NCBI RefSeq assembly: GCF_000317575.1
Contig: NC_019748.1
Span: 2,235,199-2,299,198 of the forward strand
Reading direction: 5' to 3'
Length of the DNA stretch: 64,000 nt
DNA from: Stanieria cyanosphaera PCC 7437
Lineage (GTDB): Bacteria; Cyanobacteriota; Cyanobacteriia; Cyanobacteriales; Xenococcaceae
In this document: positions 27,795 to 35,994 of the stretch, piece by piece
Layout: every line of letters starts with the position of its first letter
Numbering within the stretch: position 1 is the stretch's first letter
Notes under the pieces: generated by a model
The model's input: the letters and a program-made list of their open reading frames with translations, nothing else
What the model was told of the DNA's origin: nothing
Databases searched by the model: none
Program-made: the position numbers and the translations under genes

Positions 27795-28172
27795 TTTTAT
27801 AAATAAAAGAAATGTAGTTTTGGCTAAAATTTAGATTATTTAAATCAGTTGTAAATGATTAGGCAATCAATTTACAAGGTTGTTGTCCCTACTTAAGCAA
27901 AACTTTATTTATACAAATAATCACTTTAAGTGTAAATACGTTCACAAATCTAACGTTGCTCTGATGATTTGTCGATTTCAATCGTTAAGTTAAGATAAAG
28001 AAATTTAATTTCTAATACTCGATTGATACTTTTCCAGAATTAAACATTTATTAATTATTGTTTAACCTCCGCCTCAATGTTATCAGGCTATAATTTTTTT
28101 GTTATCATTTTGTAGCTTTTGTTACAGAATTTTTTTTGGTAATTTCTAACACATTTTTAATTTTTATTTGCC
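27795..28172. other. spacer upstream of GT2 and small genes
   Basis: About 380 nt of AT-rich DNA between the divergent GT2 gene and the 50-codon gene at 28173. It presumably holds both promoters. I see no reading frame of substance, no tRNA-like fold and no terminator. Confidence 0.4.
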
Positions 28173-28325
28173 ATGACGATTCAACAACAATCTCGAATCT
28201 TACTTGTGCGTCAGCGTCAACGCAATAAACATCGTCAATTATCTTTGTTAAACCGTTTAGCTGAAGAAATAGTTGGTGACAGGCACGAAAATCTTACTGA
28301 AAATAAAAAATTCGATCTAGTCTGA
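28173..28325 (+). CDS. small basic protein of 50 aa, unknown
   Basis: A short frame starting MTIQQQSRILLVRQRQRNKH and ending ENKKFDLV. The N-terminal part is Arg/Gln-rich and would form a basic amphipathic helix (VRQRQRNKHRQLSLLNRLAEEIVG). It ends 12 nt before the DUF4278-type gene at 28338, so the two could be one transcript. No strong ribosome-binding site precedes it. No family recognised; support is context plus protein-like composition. Confidence 0.4.
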   Translation: MTIQQQSRILLVRQRQRNKHRQLSLLNRLAEEIVGDRHENLTENKKFDLV

Positions 28326-28337
28326 GGAATAAAAATT

Positions 28338-28610
28338 ATGAAATGCGGTTATCGTGGTGTTGTTTATGATTGTCAAGTGATTTCTCTAGAAATAAGAGAA
28401 CAAGAAATTATTGGAATGTATCGAGGGGCTAATTTATATTCTAGACAAATTCAAACTTCGCTGAAATCTAACGACATTCTTCCGCTATTGATGCTGAAAT
28501 ATCGAGGAAATGCGTATGGTAAATCTTCTCCACAATATCTTTTTAATTCTGGTCGAAATAATTTAAAAAGAGAAAATAATTTTGATTCTTTAAAGCTTTT
28601 TTCTGAATGA
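28338..28610 (+). CDS. DUF4278-type small protein
   Basis: 90 aa. The YRG-x-x-Y element that marks DUF4278 occurs at the start (MKCGYRGVVYDC), and related YRG copies follow (MYRGANLY, KYRGNAYG). This is a short beta-rich family common in cyanobacteria with no known function. A GAGGA Shine-Dalgarno lies 11 nt before the ATG. The C-terminal 20 residues are polar and probably disordered. The family assignment is from memory of the YRG signature. Confidence 0.7.
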   Translation: MKCGYRGVVYDCQVISLEIREQEIIGMYRGANLYSRQIQTSLKSNDILPLLMLKYRGNAYGKSSPQYLFNSGRNNLKRENNFDSLKLFSE

Positions 28611-28633
28611 TTTTTGCAATAAATAAAATTAGT

Positions 28634-28662
28634 AGTAGGAGTAAGGCAGTGCCTTGCCCCTA
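28634..28662. repeat. 29-nt GTAG...CTAC hairpin
   Basis: GTAGG at one end and CCTAC at the other enclose AAGGC-AGT-GCCTT; 11 of 13 positions pair, plus one G-U. It lies between the convergent genes ending at 28610 and 28816. Same arrangement as the palindromes at 1588, 4138 and 58534. Confidence 0.6.
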
Positions 28663-28815
28663 CATTAATTATGAATGATGAGGGATAAATAATCAAAAAT
28701 TAACTATCAACAAAAACCAGTGCCTTTAACTCTATTTCATTTAATTAAGAAATCCTAAATCATTCTGTCTACTAATTTAATTAATGATTAAAATTTCAGG
28801 TTAATTAAAGCAATT

Positions 28816-29160
28816 TTATCTTCTACGTTCGATCAAGCTTAATGAAGCTTGAACTTTGCGAAGAAAACTTTCGTCGTTGATAGTTTCTGGTGCAAGTCTT
28901 CCTTTGTCAATTGCACTTTTAACCAATTGTTCAGCATCTATTGTTCCAAAATGTACTGATGAAATAAAAGTAGCACCACTAGGAATTCCTTGGTCAGTAA
29001 AATAACCTTGATAACCGTGAAAGACTAGATTGATGGGAGTAAGCTGGTCATTTTTATTAGTAGAAGTAGTATCAGCAGCAATTGTAGCTTCTGTACCAAT
29101 CAAGATAGTAAGACTTGCGATCGCTAAACTATTAAACACTTTAAAACAAATCTTTTTCAT
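28816..29160 (-). CDS. exported small protein, unknown
   Basis: 114 aa with a clear signal peptide (MKKICFKVFNSLAIASLTILIGTEATIAAD, cleavage after AIAA likely). The mature part is about 85 residues: a beta-like stretch (TPINLVFHGYQGYFTDQGIPSGATF) followed by two helices (DAEQLVKSAIDKGRLAPETI, ESFLRKVQASLSLIERR). It has no cysteine, so no disulfide and no lipobox. It looks like a short periplasmic protein family I have seen in cyanobacteria, but I cannot name it. Confidence 0.65.
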   Translation of the reverse strand: MKKICFKVFNSLAIASLTILIGTEATIAADTTSTNKNDQLTPINLVFHGYQGYFTDQGIPSGATFISSVHFGTIDAEQLVKSAIDKGRLAPETINDESFLRKVQASLSLIERRR

Positions 29161-29538
29161 AATAATTTTTCCTACTTGCTAGATTAAAACTAAATTCAAC
29201 AGTAATTAAATATATTTGTTTTTAAATTTAAGTTATAGTTCAGATTGATTTTAAGAGTTTGTTTTATACAAAAAAGCTACCATTAAATCAGGAGTAATGA
29301 TCAAGATTTAGGTAAAATTAATCGAAAATTTAAGTATTTTTGTCTAATGTTTAAAGTAAGACTTAAGTAAGTGGGTTTAATTAAATATAAAATGGCTGTG
29401 GCAGGTAATAGGAAACAGTTTAAGTTTAATAGCAGGGTTTTATAAATTATTGTGCCTAGTTACTTGTGACTAAGGAACAGATAGATTGAGCGATTGGTTT
29501 CAACCATTTAAAATTTTCTTTTTTTTCTCTGCGCTAAT
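29161..29538. other. AT-rich spacer
   Basis: 378 nt between two genes on the minus strand. It contains only very short frames (for example a 16-codon one near 29393) and no strong hairpin. It probably holds the promoter of the exported protein gene at 29160. Confidence 0.4.
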
Positions 29539-30615
29539 TCAAACTATTTCACTGAGAGTAACGCTAGTATTAGTAGTGATTTGACTTTGCAACTGATTTA
29601 ATTTATCAGCGACTTTGCCTTGAGTTAAAATACTTTCTGCTTCAGTAAAACTGGTGGTTAAATCTGAACAAATCCCAAACCGCCAGAGATAAAAACCCCC
29701 ATTTAAAATCGCTGAAGGCATTAATTCACAATTTTTTCCTGCGATGACTGCTTGTAGTTGTTCGATTAATTGAGGGGTAGATTCTAAAGACAAATCTGTG
29801 CCATCTAAATCGTAATCGCGGGGATGGAGATGAAGGCGTTCAAAGCTACCATCTGGTTGTCCTAAACCAATAATACCTGTACGACTTCGAGCAAGATCGC
29901 AACTACCTTCTAATCCTTTGACGGTGGTGTAGTGATTAATTCCTTTTAATTTAAAAGTTGCTTGAAAACGTTCTTCGGTAGGAGGATGAACGAAACCAGA
30001 AACCAGATGATAATTACCTATTAAGGGTGACCAAATTAATTCTGCGGTAGCAAAGGGAGGGCGTTTACCTATTTGATCGCGATAGGGTACTAGGGTATTA
30101 GCTTCAGGAAAGTGTTGCGGTAGATAAATAAAACCAATGCCTGTTTTTTCTAGTAAGTTAGTAGTTTGACTGATTGATAAACCAGCAAAATCAACTCCCA
30201 AGTTGCGCCAAATTTCGATTAAAGAAATTCCGTATTTAGTGGGCATACAATCCCCACCATGTAAAATTACAGGGATTCCTACTGTAGCTAAGATTAAAGC
30301 AGTAATCGGCATCAGTGGAACGGTACGCGATCGCCCGTCGTAAGGATTGCCAAATACAACAGGTAATTTAGTGTTAGTCTGAGCTAGAGTAAGTTTTGTG
30401 CCTAATTTTTCGTAAGCATCGAGCATTCCTGCCAATTCTTCAGGAGTTGGACGTTTAATTCGATGAGCAATCATAAAAGCACCAATTTGAGCGGGAGTTG
30501 CTTGTTGTTGCAACATCATTAAAGTTGCCATCTCTGCTTCTTGGCGAGTTAAATCTTTACCAGTATGAGTACCGCTACCGACTTTTTTTAATAATTCTCG
30601 AAACTGATTGCTCAT
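29539..30615 (-). CDS. anthranilate phosphoribosyltransferase-like protein (TrpD2/YbiB type)
   Basis: 358 aa with the nucleoside-phosphorylase/AnPRT fold. The N-terminal helical domain is LKKVGSGTHTGKDLTRQEAEMATLMMLQ. A glycine-rich loop equivalent (FGNPYDGRSRTVPLMP) and HGGDCMPTKYG follow. The true TrpD signature GTGGD is replaced, so it is probably not the tryptophan-pathway enzyme; such TrpD2 proteins in other bacteria bind nucleic acid. It follows the LysR gene by 15 nt on the same strand, so the two form an operon. Confidence 0.78.
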   Translation of the reverse strand: MSNQFRELLKKVGSGTHTGKDLTRQEAEMATLMMLQQQATPAQIGAFMIAHRIKRPTPEELAGMLDAYEKLGTKLTLAQTNTKLPVVFGNPYDGRSRTVPLMPITALILATVGIPVILHGGDCMPTKYGISLIEIWRNLGVDFAGLSISQTTNLLEKTGIGFIYLPQHFPEANTLVPYRDQIGKRPPFATAELIWSPLIGNYHLVSGFVHPPTEERFQATFKLKGINHYTTVKGLEGSCDLARSRTGIIGLGQPDGSFERLHLHPRDYDLDGTDLSLESTPQLIEQLQAVIAGKNCELMPSAILNGGFYLWRFGICSDLTTSFTEAESILTQGKVADKLNQLQSQITTNTSVTLSEIV

Positions 30616-30630
30616 AGCCTGTTATGGTAA

Positions 30631-31611
30631 TTAGCAATTACCTACTAATTGTTTCTCATTCAATAAAGTAGTTGTAATGTGATTCATTTGTTTAACCAGA
30701 TTGCAAAAATAAGCAATTGGCGGAATTGACAAGCGATCGCTTGTGGTGACTAAGACTACCTGACGAGTTAAATGGTTTTTAAGTTCTACGGATGAAATAT
30801 CCTGAGAGATTAACTGATCGGGTGTACTAATTGAACGAACTGCTAAAGTAGGATCTTTTCGAGATTCAATTAAAGCTGCTTGAGGAAGTAAGGCAATGAT
30901 TTCTCCTTGTCTGACTACACCTCTAAAAGCATCAAGTGTATTCAATTCCATAATTGTTTTTGGTTCGACATTGTGACGGGCAAACCATTCTTGTACCAAT
31001 CTTTGCATTCCATAACCATCTTTAAATACGACTTGGGGATATTTAACTAATTCTGACCAAGTAATAGTTTCATATTTAGTTAGGGGATGATCGACTGACA
31101 TCAAAACTTGAATTTCTTCTTCATAAAGAACATCAACTACCATTTCTGCTGAAGAAGTTAAAAAACGATTATTCATCACAATCGCCACATCTACCAAACC
31201 ATCTCGTAACACCTTCAAAGCGCGATCGCTTCCCAACGCTGTTACCCGTAACTGAATTTCTGGATGAGTAGCACAAAATTTCTGTAACACTGGCGGAAGA
31301 TAATGAGCGCACACAGAATGAATTGCTGCGACACAAAGTTCTGGTTGTTTTCCTGCTGCCAAATCAGTAAACTCAGCACAAACTTTTTCCCATTCCTGGC
31401 AAATTTTTAGGGCGCGGGGTAATAATTTTTCTCCGCCTACCGTTAGTTTGGCTTGAGAAGTACGATGAAACAGAAGTAAGCCTAAATCTTGTTCTAAAGA
31501 TTGAATTTGACGACTGATTGTAGATTGAGTTACCCCACATTTTTTGGCTGCCTGCCCAAAATTACCAGTTTCTGTCACAGCTAAAAAAGCTTGTAGTTGT
31601 TCAATCCGCAT
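30631..31611 (-). CDS. LysR family transcriptional regulator
   Basis: 326 aa. The N-terminal winged helix-turn-helix (MRIEQLQAFLAVTETGNFGQAAKKCGVTQ... ending LGLLLFHR, residues 1-60) is followed by the usual linker helix and a two-lobed effector domain (ELCVAAIHSVCAHYLPPVLQKF, DGLVDVAIVMNNRFL). It is not the RbcR or NdhR type by its N-terminus. It is transcribed with the TrpD2-like gene and divergent from the GH13 phosphorylase gene (32025). LysR proteins often control a divergent neighbour, so that gene is a candidate target. A 19-bp dyad lies 42 nt upstream. Confidence 0.9.
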   Translation of the reverse strand: MRIEQLQAFLAVTETGNFGQAAKKCGVTQSTISRQIQSLEQDLGLLLFHRTSQAKLTVGGEKLLPRALKICQEWEKVCAEFTDLAAGKQPELCVAAIHSVCAHYLPPVLQKFCATHPEIQLRVTALGSDRALKVLRDGLVDVAIVMNNRFLTSSAEMVVDVLYEEEIQVLMSVDHPLTKYETITWSELVKYPQVVFKDGYGMQRLVQEWFARHNVEPKTIMELNTLDAFRGVVRQGEIIALLPQAALIESRKDPTLAVRSISTPDQLISQDISSVELKNHLTRQVVLVTTSDRLSIPPIAYFCNLVKQMNHITTTLLNEKQLVGNC

Positions 31612-31652
31612 AAATATTTGCTTACTGCCAGTTTAATTTGCATTATGTTCAT

Positions 31653-31671
31653 CGTTATGTTGACAATAACG
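31653..31671. promoter_or_regulatory. candidate LysR operator
   Basis: CGTTAT - 7 nt - ATAACG, an interrupted 19-bp dyad 42 nt upstream of the lysR start, in the region shared with the divergent GH13 gene. Length and position fit a LysR-type autoregulatory site. A second, related core (TAACGTTA) occurs about 110 nt further on, near 31778. Confidence 0.4.
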
Positions 31672-32024
31672 AATTTGTTGCCGATGTTTAGTATAAATTG
31701 AGACAGTAATTTAGTTAAATTGAGCTAAAACTTCATCAATTTCTGACAAATGCGTCCTAACAATTGTTAACTGCTGATAACGTTAATGATTGATTATAAA
31801 AACTTAGATTTGCTAACTTAAATAAAAAAAATTAACACAATACCTAAAGAGAAGATCTCTTTCGTAACATCTAACCATTGAGTTTTTGTTCACAATAGAA
31901 AAACTACTTACTGAACTTAATCAGTGGTAGCTAATCAACTATCGGAGTCTACAAGCAAACAAAATTTTTAATCAACTTCGCTTGTCAGACTAATTGTATT
32001 CACAGCAGTAGATTATTGAGATTC

Positions 32025-33776
32025 ATGACGGTATCGATAGAACAAGTCAAACATTTTTCCTGGAAAGTAAAACCATTACTCCAAAGACTGTATGGTAAAG
32101 AGGCAGCAGAAAAACTGGTAGACAAAATTTATCTTCTACTGGCAGAACATTTCGCACCGTTAAAAGAAGAAAATTTAAATAAATGGAGTCAAAATAACGT
32201 TCTTCTCATTACTTACGGTGATAGTGTAATTAATCCTACTACAGCAGAAAAGCCTTTAACTACTCTCGATCGCTTTCTCACTAAATATTTTCATGAGACA
32301 GTTACGGGAATTCATATTTTACCTTTTTTTCCCTATAGTTCTGATGACGGTTTTGCTGTAATTGATTATCTGCAAGTCAATCCCAAATTGGGAGATTGGG
32401 AAGATATTGAAAACATTGCCAGTAAATTCAATTTAATGGTTGATTTGGTAATCAATCATGTTTCCAGTCAAAGTGTTTGGTTTAAACAATATCAGCAAGG
32501 AGAGAAACCTGGATGTGATTATTTTATTGAAGTAGAACCAAGTATAGATCTTAGCGAAGTAGTTCGTCCCCGCAGCAGTTCACTTTTAGCCCCAGTTAAA
32601 ACAGTTAATGGAACAAAGTATCTCTGGGCGACTTTTAGTCACGATCAACTCGATCTCAATTTTGCTAACCCTGATGTTTTGATCGAATTTATTAAAATTA
32701 TCCTCTTTTATGTTCAAAGAGGCGCAAAATATATTCGTCTCGATGCGGTTGGTTATCTCTGGAAAAAAATTGGCACTAGCTGTATTCATCTAACTGAAAC
32801 CCATGCAGCAATTAGACTGATGCGCGAATTGTTACAAATGTTAAATGCTGATGTTGCTTTAATTACCGAAACAAATGTACCTAATCGAGAAAATTTAAGC
32901 TACTTTGGTAATCGAGACGAAGCGCACATGATCTACAACTTTAGTCTCCCGCCCTTACTCCTCAATGCACTTTTGCAAGGAAAATCAGAACACCTCAAAA
33001 CCTGGATGATGAGTATGCCACCAGCCCCAATTGGTTGTGCTTATCTTAACTTTACTGCTTCCCATGATGGTATTGGTGTTCGTCCCGCCGAAGGATTACT
33101 AGCAGAAGAAGAATATCATCAACTGTTAGAAACAATGCAAAAATTTGGCGGACAAATCAGTATGAGGCAAAAAGCTGATGGTACAGAAAGTCCTTATGAA
33201 ATCAATATTTCTTTGTTTGATGCCTTAAGAGGAACTGTTCGCGGAGAAGATCAATGGCAAGTGGAAAGATTTATCTGTTCCCAAACCATTATGATGTCGA
33301 TTGAAGGCATTCCTGCCTTTTACATTCATAGTTTATTGGCAACTCCGAATGATTATGATAATGTTGCTAAAACTGGACGCAAACGTTCGATTAATCGTCA
33401 TCAATGGGAAATTAATCAATTAGAAGAATTGTTAAGTGATCCTCAATCACCTCAATCTCGTGTTTTGAAAGAACTTAGTCGCAGAATTAAAATTCGCCGT
33501 CGTCAACCCGCTTTTCATCCTAATGCGACTCAATACACTTTGCACCCGATGAATAAGACTTTATTTGCTTTTTGGCGCCAAAGTAGAGAAAGAGATCAAA
33601 GTATTTTCTGTATTTTTAATCTTAGCGATCGCCAGCAGAAATTACGTCTATCTTATCTCAATTTGGTTTGTACTGATACTTGGTACGATTTGATTGGTAA
33701 TAAAATACTCGATGAGCAAGACGATAAAATGATGCTCAAACCTTATCAATCAATTTGGTTGACCAATAAGTTTTAA
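32025..33776 (+). CDS. GH13 subfamily 18-like sugar phosphorylase
   Basis: A 583-aa enzyme of the sucrose/glucosylglycerate phosphorylase type, which splits an alpha-glucoside with phosphate to give glucose-1-phosphate. Catalytic residues are visible: nucleophile Asp in YIRLDAVGYLWK, acid/base Glu in LITETNVPN and stabilising Asp in FTASHDGIGVRP. The N-terminal GDSVINP and HILPFFPYSSDDGFAVIDY are typical. No signal peptide, so cytosolic. I use the ATG at 32025; a TTG at 32016 is in frame. Substrate could be sucrose, glucosylglycerate or glucosylglycerol; the sequence does not settle it. A lysR gene is divergent upstream. Confidence 0.83.
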   Translation: MTVSIEQVKHFSWKVKPLLQRLYGKEAAEKLVDKIYLLLAEHFAPLKEENLNKWSQNNVLLITYGDSVINPTTAEKPLTTLDRFLTKYFHETVTGIHILPFFPYSSDDGFAVIDYLQVNPKLGDWEDIENIASKFNLMVDLVINHVSSQSVWFKQYQQGEKPGCDYFIEVEPSIDLSEVVRPRSSSLLAPVKTVNGTKYLWATFSHDQLDLNFANPDVLIEFIKIILFYVQRGAKYIRLDAVGYLWKKIGTSCIHLTETHAAIRLMRELLQMLNADVALITETNVPNRENLSYFGNRDEAHMIYNFSLPPLLLNALLQGKSEHLKTWMMSMPPAPIGCAYLNFTASHDGIGVRPAEGLLAEEEYHQLLETMQKFGGQISMRQKADGTESPYEINISLFDALRGTVRGEDQWQVERFICSQTIMMSIEGIPAFYIHSLLATPNDYDNVAKTGRKRSINRHQWEINQLEELLSDPQSPQSRVLKELSRRIKIRRRQPAFHPNATQYTLHPMNKTLFAFWRQSRERDQSIFCIFNLSDRQQKLRLSYLNLVCTDTWYDLIGNKILDEQDDKMMLKPYQSIWLTNKF

Positions 33777-33881
33777 CTAAAATTTAATTCTAAAACATAG
33801 GATCGACTATTAGATCGCGCTATCGTAGAACAGAGTAACCATTAATTACTCTTCTTCATCCTTAATTTTTTGATTTGAGCC

Positions 33882-35123
33882 ATGCAAGTTGGTTTGAAGT
33901 CTGCTCTTAGCGATCCTTATCTTGACGTTCAACAAAGAAGTAGTCAACGTCAACTTTCTCTTGCTATTTCTGCCGTTAACGATGCAAGAGTACAAAATTT
34001 ACCACTTAATTTGTGTCTAATTTTAGACCGTAGTGGTTCAATGAACGGCAAACCCTTAGAAAAAGTCAAAGCAGCAGCAGTCAATCTGATCAAAAAATTA
34101 ACTAATCGCGATCGCATTTCGGTGGTAGCTTTTGATCATCGAGCTAAGGTAATTATTCCTAATCAATTAGTAAGCGATTCAAGTCAAATTGAGCGACAAA
34201 TTGACACTTTGGTAGCAGATGGAGGAACTGCCATTGATGAAGGCTTGAAACTAGGAATTAAAGAAATAGCTGCGGGTAAACAAAATACCGTCTCGCAAAT
34301 TTTTCTATTAACCGACGGCGAAAACGAACACGGCGACAATCAACGCTGTTTAAAACTAGCTCAACTCGCCTCAGAACACAATATCACGATTAATACTCTC
34401 GGTTTTGGCGAACATTGGAATCAGGATGTGTTAGAACAAATTGCCGATTCTGCTGGAGGTAGCCTTACTTATATCGAACAACCAGAACAAGCGATCGCTG
34501 AGTTTGAAAAATTATTCACTCGCGTTCAAACCGTCGGCTTAACCAATGCCTACCTGATGATGGAATTAATGCCTGAAGTTCGCTTGGCAGAGTTAAAACC
34601 TGTGGCGCAAGTCTCGCCAGAAACCGTAGAATTACCCACTCAATTAGAAGGTAACTATTTTACTGTTCGCTTGGGCGATTTAATGATTGATCGTGAGAGA
34701 ATTATTTTAGTCAATCTTTACATCTATCCAGAAGAACCAGGACACCAGCAAATTGCCTCAGTACAAGTTCGCTACGATGACCCCTCTTTGGGAAAAGAAG
34801 CTTTATTTTCAGAAATTTTTCCCATCGAAGTAGAAGTACAAGAACAATATCAATCAAAACCAAACTCAGAAGTACAGCATTCGGTACTTGCTTTAGCCAA
34901 ATATCGTCAAACCCAAATCGCCGAGGCAAAACTTCAACAAGGTGATCTCACTGGTGCAGCAACCATGTTACAAACAGCAGCTAAAACGGCGTTGCAGTTA
35001 GGAGATGAACAAGGAGCGACTGTACTACAAACCAGTGCTACTCGTCTTCAAGCAGGAGAAGAATTATCTCAAGGAGAAAAGAAAAAAACTCGGCTTGTTT
35101 CTAAGACGATTTTGAAGCAATAG
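33882..35123 (+). CDS. von Willebrand factor A domain protein
   Basis: 413 aa. The VWA domain (about residues 35-215) has a complete MIDAS: DRSGSMNGK, then Thr in ADGGTAIDEG and Asp in LLTDGENEHG. The N-terminal strand and the C-terminal part (about 220-400) form the beta-sandwich and helical region found in soluble cyanobacterial VWA proteins. The helices near the C-terminus (VLALAKYRQTQIAEAKLQQGDLTGAATMLQTAAKTA) resemble a TPR-like hairpin. No signal peptide or membrane helix, so it is cytosolic and probably a metal-dependent protein-binding scaffold. Partner unknown. Confidence 0.88.
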   Translation: MQVGLKSALSDPYLDVQQRSSQRQLSLAISAVNDARVQNLPLNLCLILDRSGSMNGKPLEKVKAAAVNLIKKLTNRDRISVVAFDHRAKVIIPNQLVSDSSQIERQIDTLVADGGTAIDEGLKLGIKEIAAGKQNTVSQIFLLTDGENEHGDNQRCLKLAQLASEHNITINTLGFGEHWNQDVLEQIADSAGGSLTYIEQPEQAIAEFEKLFTRVQTVGLTNAYLMMELMPEVRLAELKPVAQVSPETVELPTQLEGNYFTVRLGDLMIDRERIILVNLYIYPEEPGHQQIASVQVRYDDPSLGKEALFSEIFPIEVEVQEQYQSKPNSEVQHSVLALAKYRQTQIAEAKLQQGDLTGAATMLQTAAKTALQLGDEQGATVLQTSATRLQAGEELSQGEKKKTRLVSKTILKQ

Positions 35124-35208
35124 TTAGCAGTGAGTTGAAAGTTCGATACTAAACATAGGTAGTAGGCTCATCTAGCTTCCGTCTAAGAAACGAATGATAA
35201 AATAAAAA

Positions 35209-35463
35209 ATGAGCAAATTAAAAAAACTCATCCTTCAATTTCTCCAAAAGCCTCCTGAAGTTAGTTTTGGGGATGTAGTTTATGTACTAAAAGCATTTGG
35301 TTTTGAAGAACAACGCTCTAAAGGTAGTCATCATAGCTTTAGAGATTCCCAAGGCAGAAAAATTACTATTCCCAAAAAAGGAGGGCAAAAAGTTAAGGGA
35401 GTTTATGTGCAGAAAATTGTTGAACTTTTAAATCTCAAGGAAGACAAAAATGACAGCATTTAA
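35209..35463 (+). CDS. hicA: HicA-type mRNA interferase toxin
   Basis: 84 aa. A double-stranded-RNA-binding-like fold with the catalytic His in RSKGSHHSFRDSQGRKITIP and the usual opening DVVYVLKAFGFEEQR. Toxins of this type cleave mRNA until bound by the antitoxin. The stop overlaps the antitoxin start by 14 nt, so the pair is translationally coupled. Toxin-first order is standard for hicAB. All expected motif residues are present. Confidence 0.85.
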   Translation: MSKLKKLILQFLQKPPEVSFGDVVYVLKAFGFEEQRSKGSHHSFRDSQGRKITIPKKGGQKVKGVYVQKIVELLNLKEDKNDSI

Positions 35464-35701
35464 CCAAATAGATCATGCTATTAATGAAAACCCTCTAGAA
35501 TATTATTTAACTCTTCAATATCCAATCACTCTCTATCCCGACGTAGAAGGAGGATATGTTGCAGAAATCAAAGATTTACCCGGATGTTTAACTCAGGGAG
35601 AAAATTTAGAAGAGACTATTAATAATATTAATGAAGCTAAAGAATTATGGCTTGAAACCGCCTATGAATGCGGAGATAAAATTCCTTTACCTAACTTTTA
35701 A
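35450..35701 (+). CDS. hicB: HicB-type antitoxin
   Basis: 83 aa. The partial RNase H-like fold of HicB is visible (YYLTLQYPITLYPDVEGGYVAEIKDLPGCLTQGENLEETINNINEAKELWLETA). It ends at KIPLPNF with no C-terminal ribbon-helix-helix or HTH domain, so this short form would neutralise the toxin but may not repress the operon by itself. Overlaps hicA by 14 nt. Confidence 0.85.
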   Translation: MTAFNQIDHAINENPLEYYLTLQYPITLYPDVEGGYVAEIKDLPGCLTQGENLEETINNINEAKELWLETAYECGDKIPLPNF

Positions 35702-35994
35702 TTAATTTAGGTAACAAATTAAATCAATGGTAATGCCAAAAAAAATTCCAACCTTCACAGCAATTGACAAATAATCGAACAGACTTCAGCGCCAAGCGCG
35801 ATCGCTCTACCCTTTAATAAGTTTAGATAAATTAATAAATTTAATAATGCTCTTTAGCCAGATAGAATTTTATACAATAAGAAATTCGGAGAGCGAATAT
35901 TTAGTAAATAATTACAACTTATTTAACCCCAACTCAACTTCCCTCCGTTGTTTATCCCAGTCTCTAATATCACAGCAGATTAGACCCAACGACC

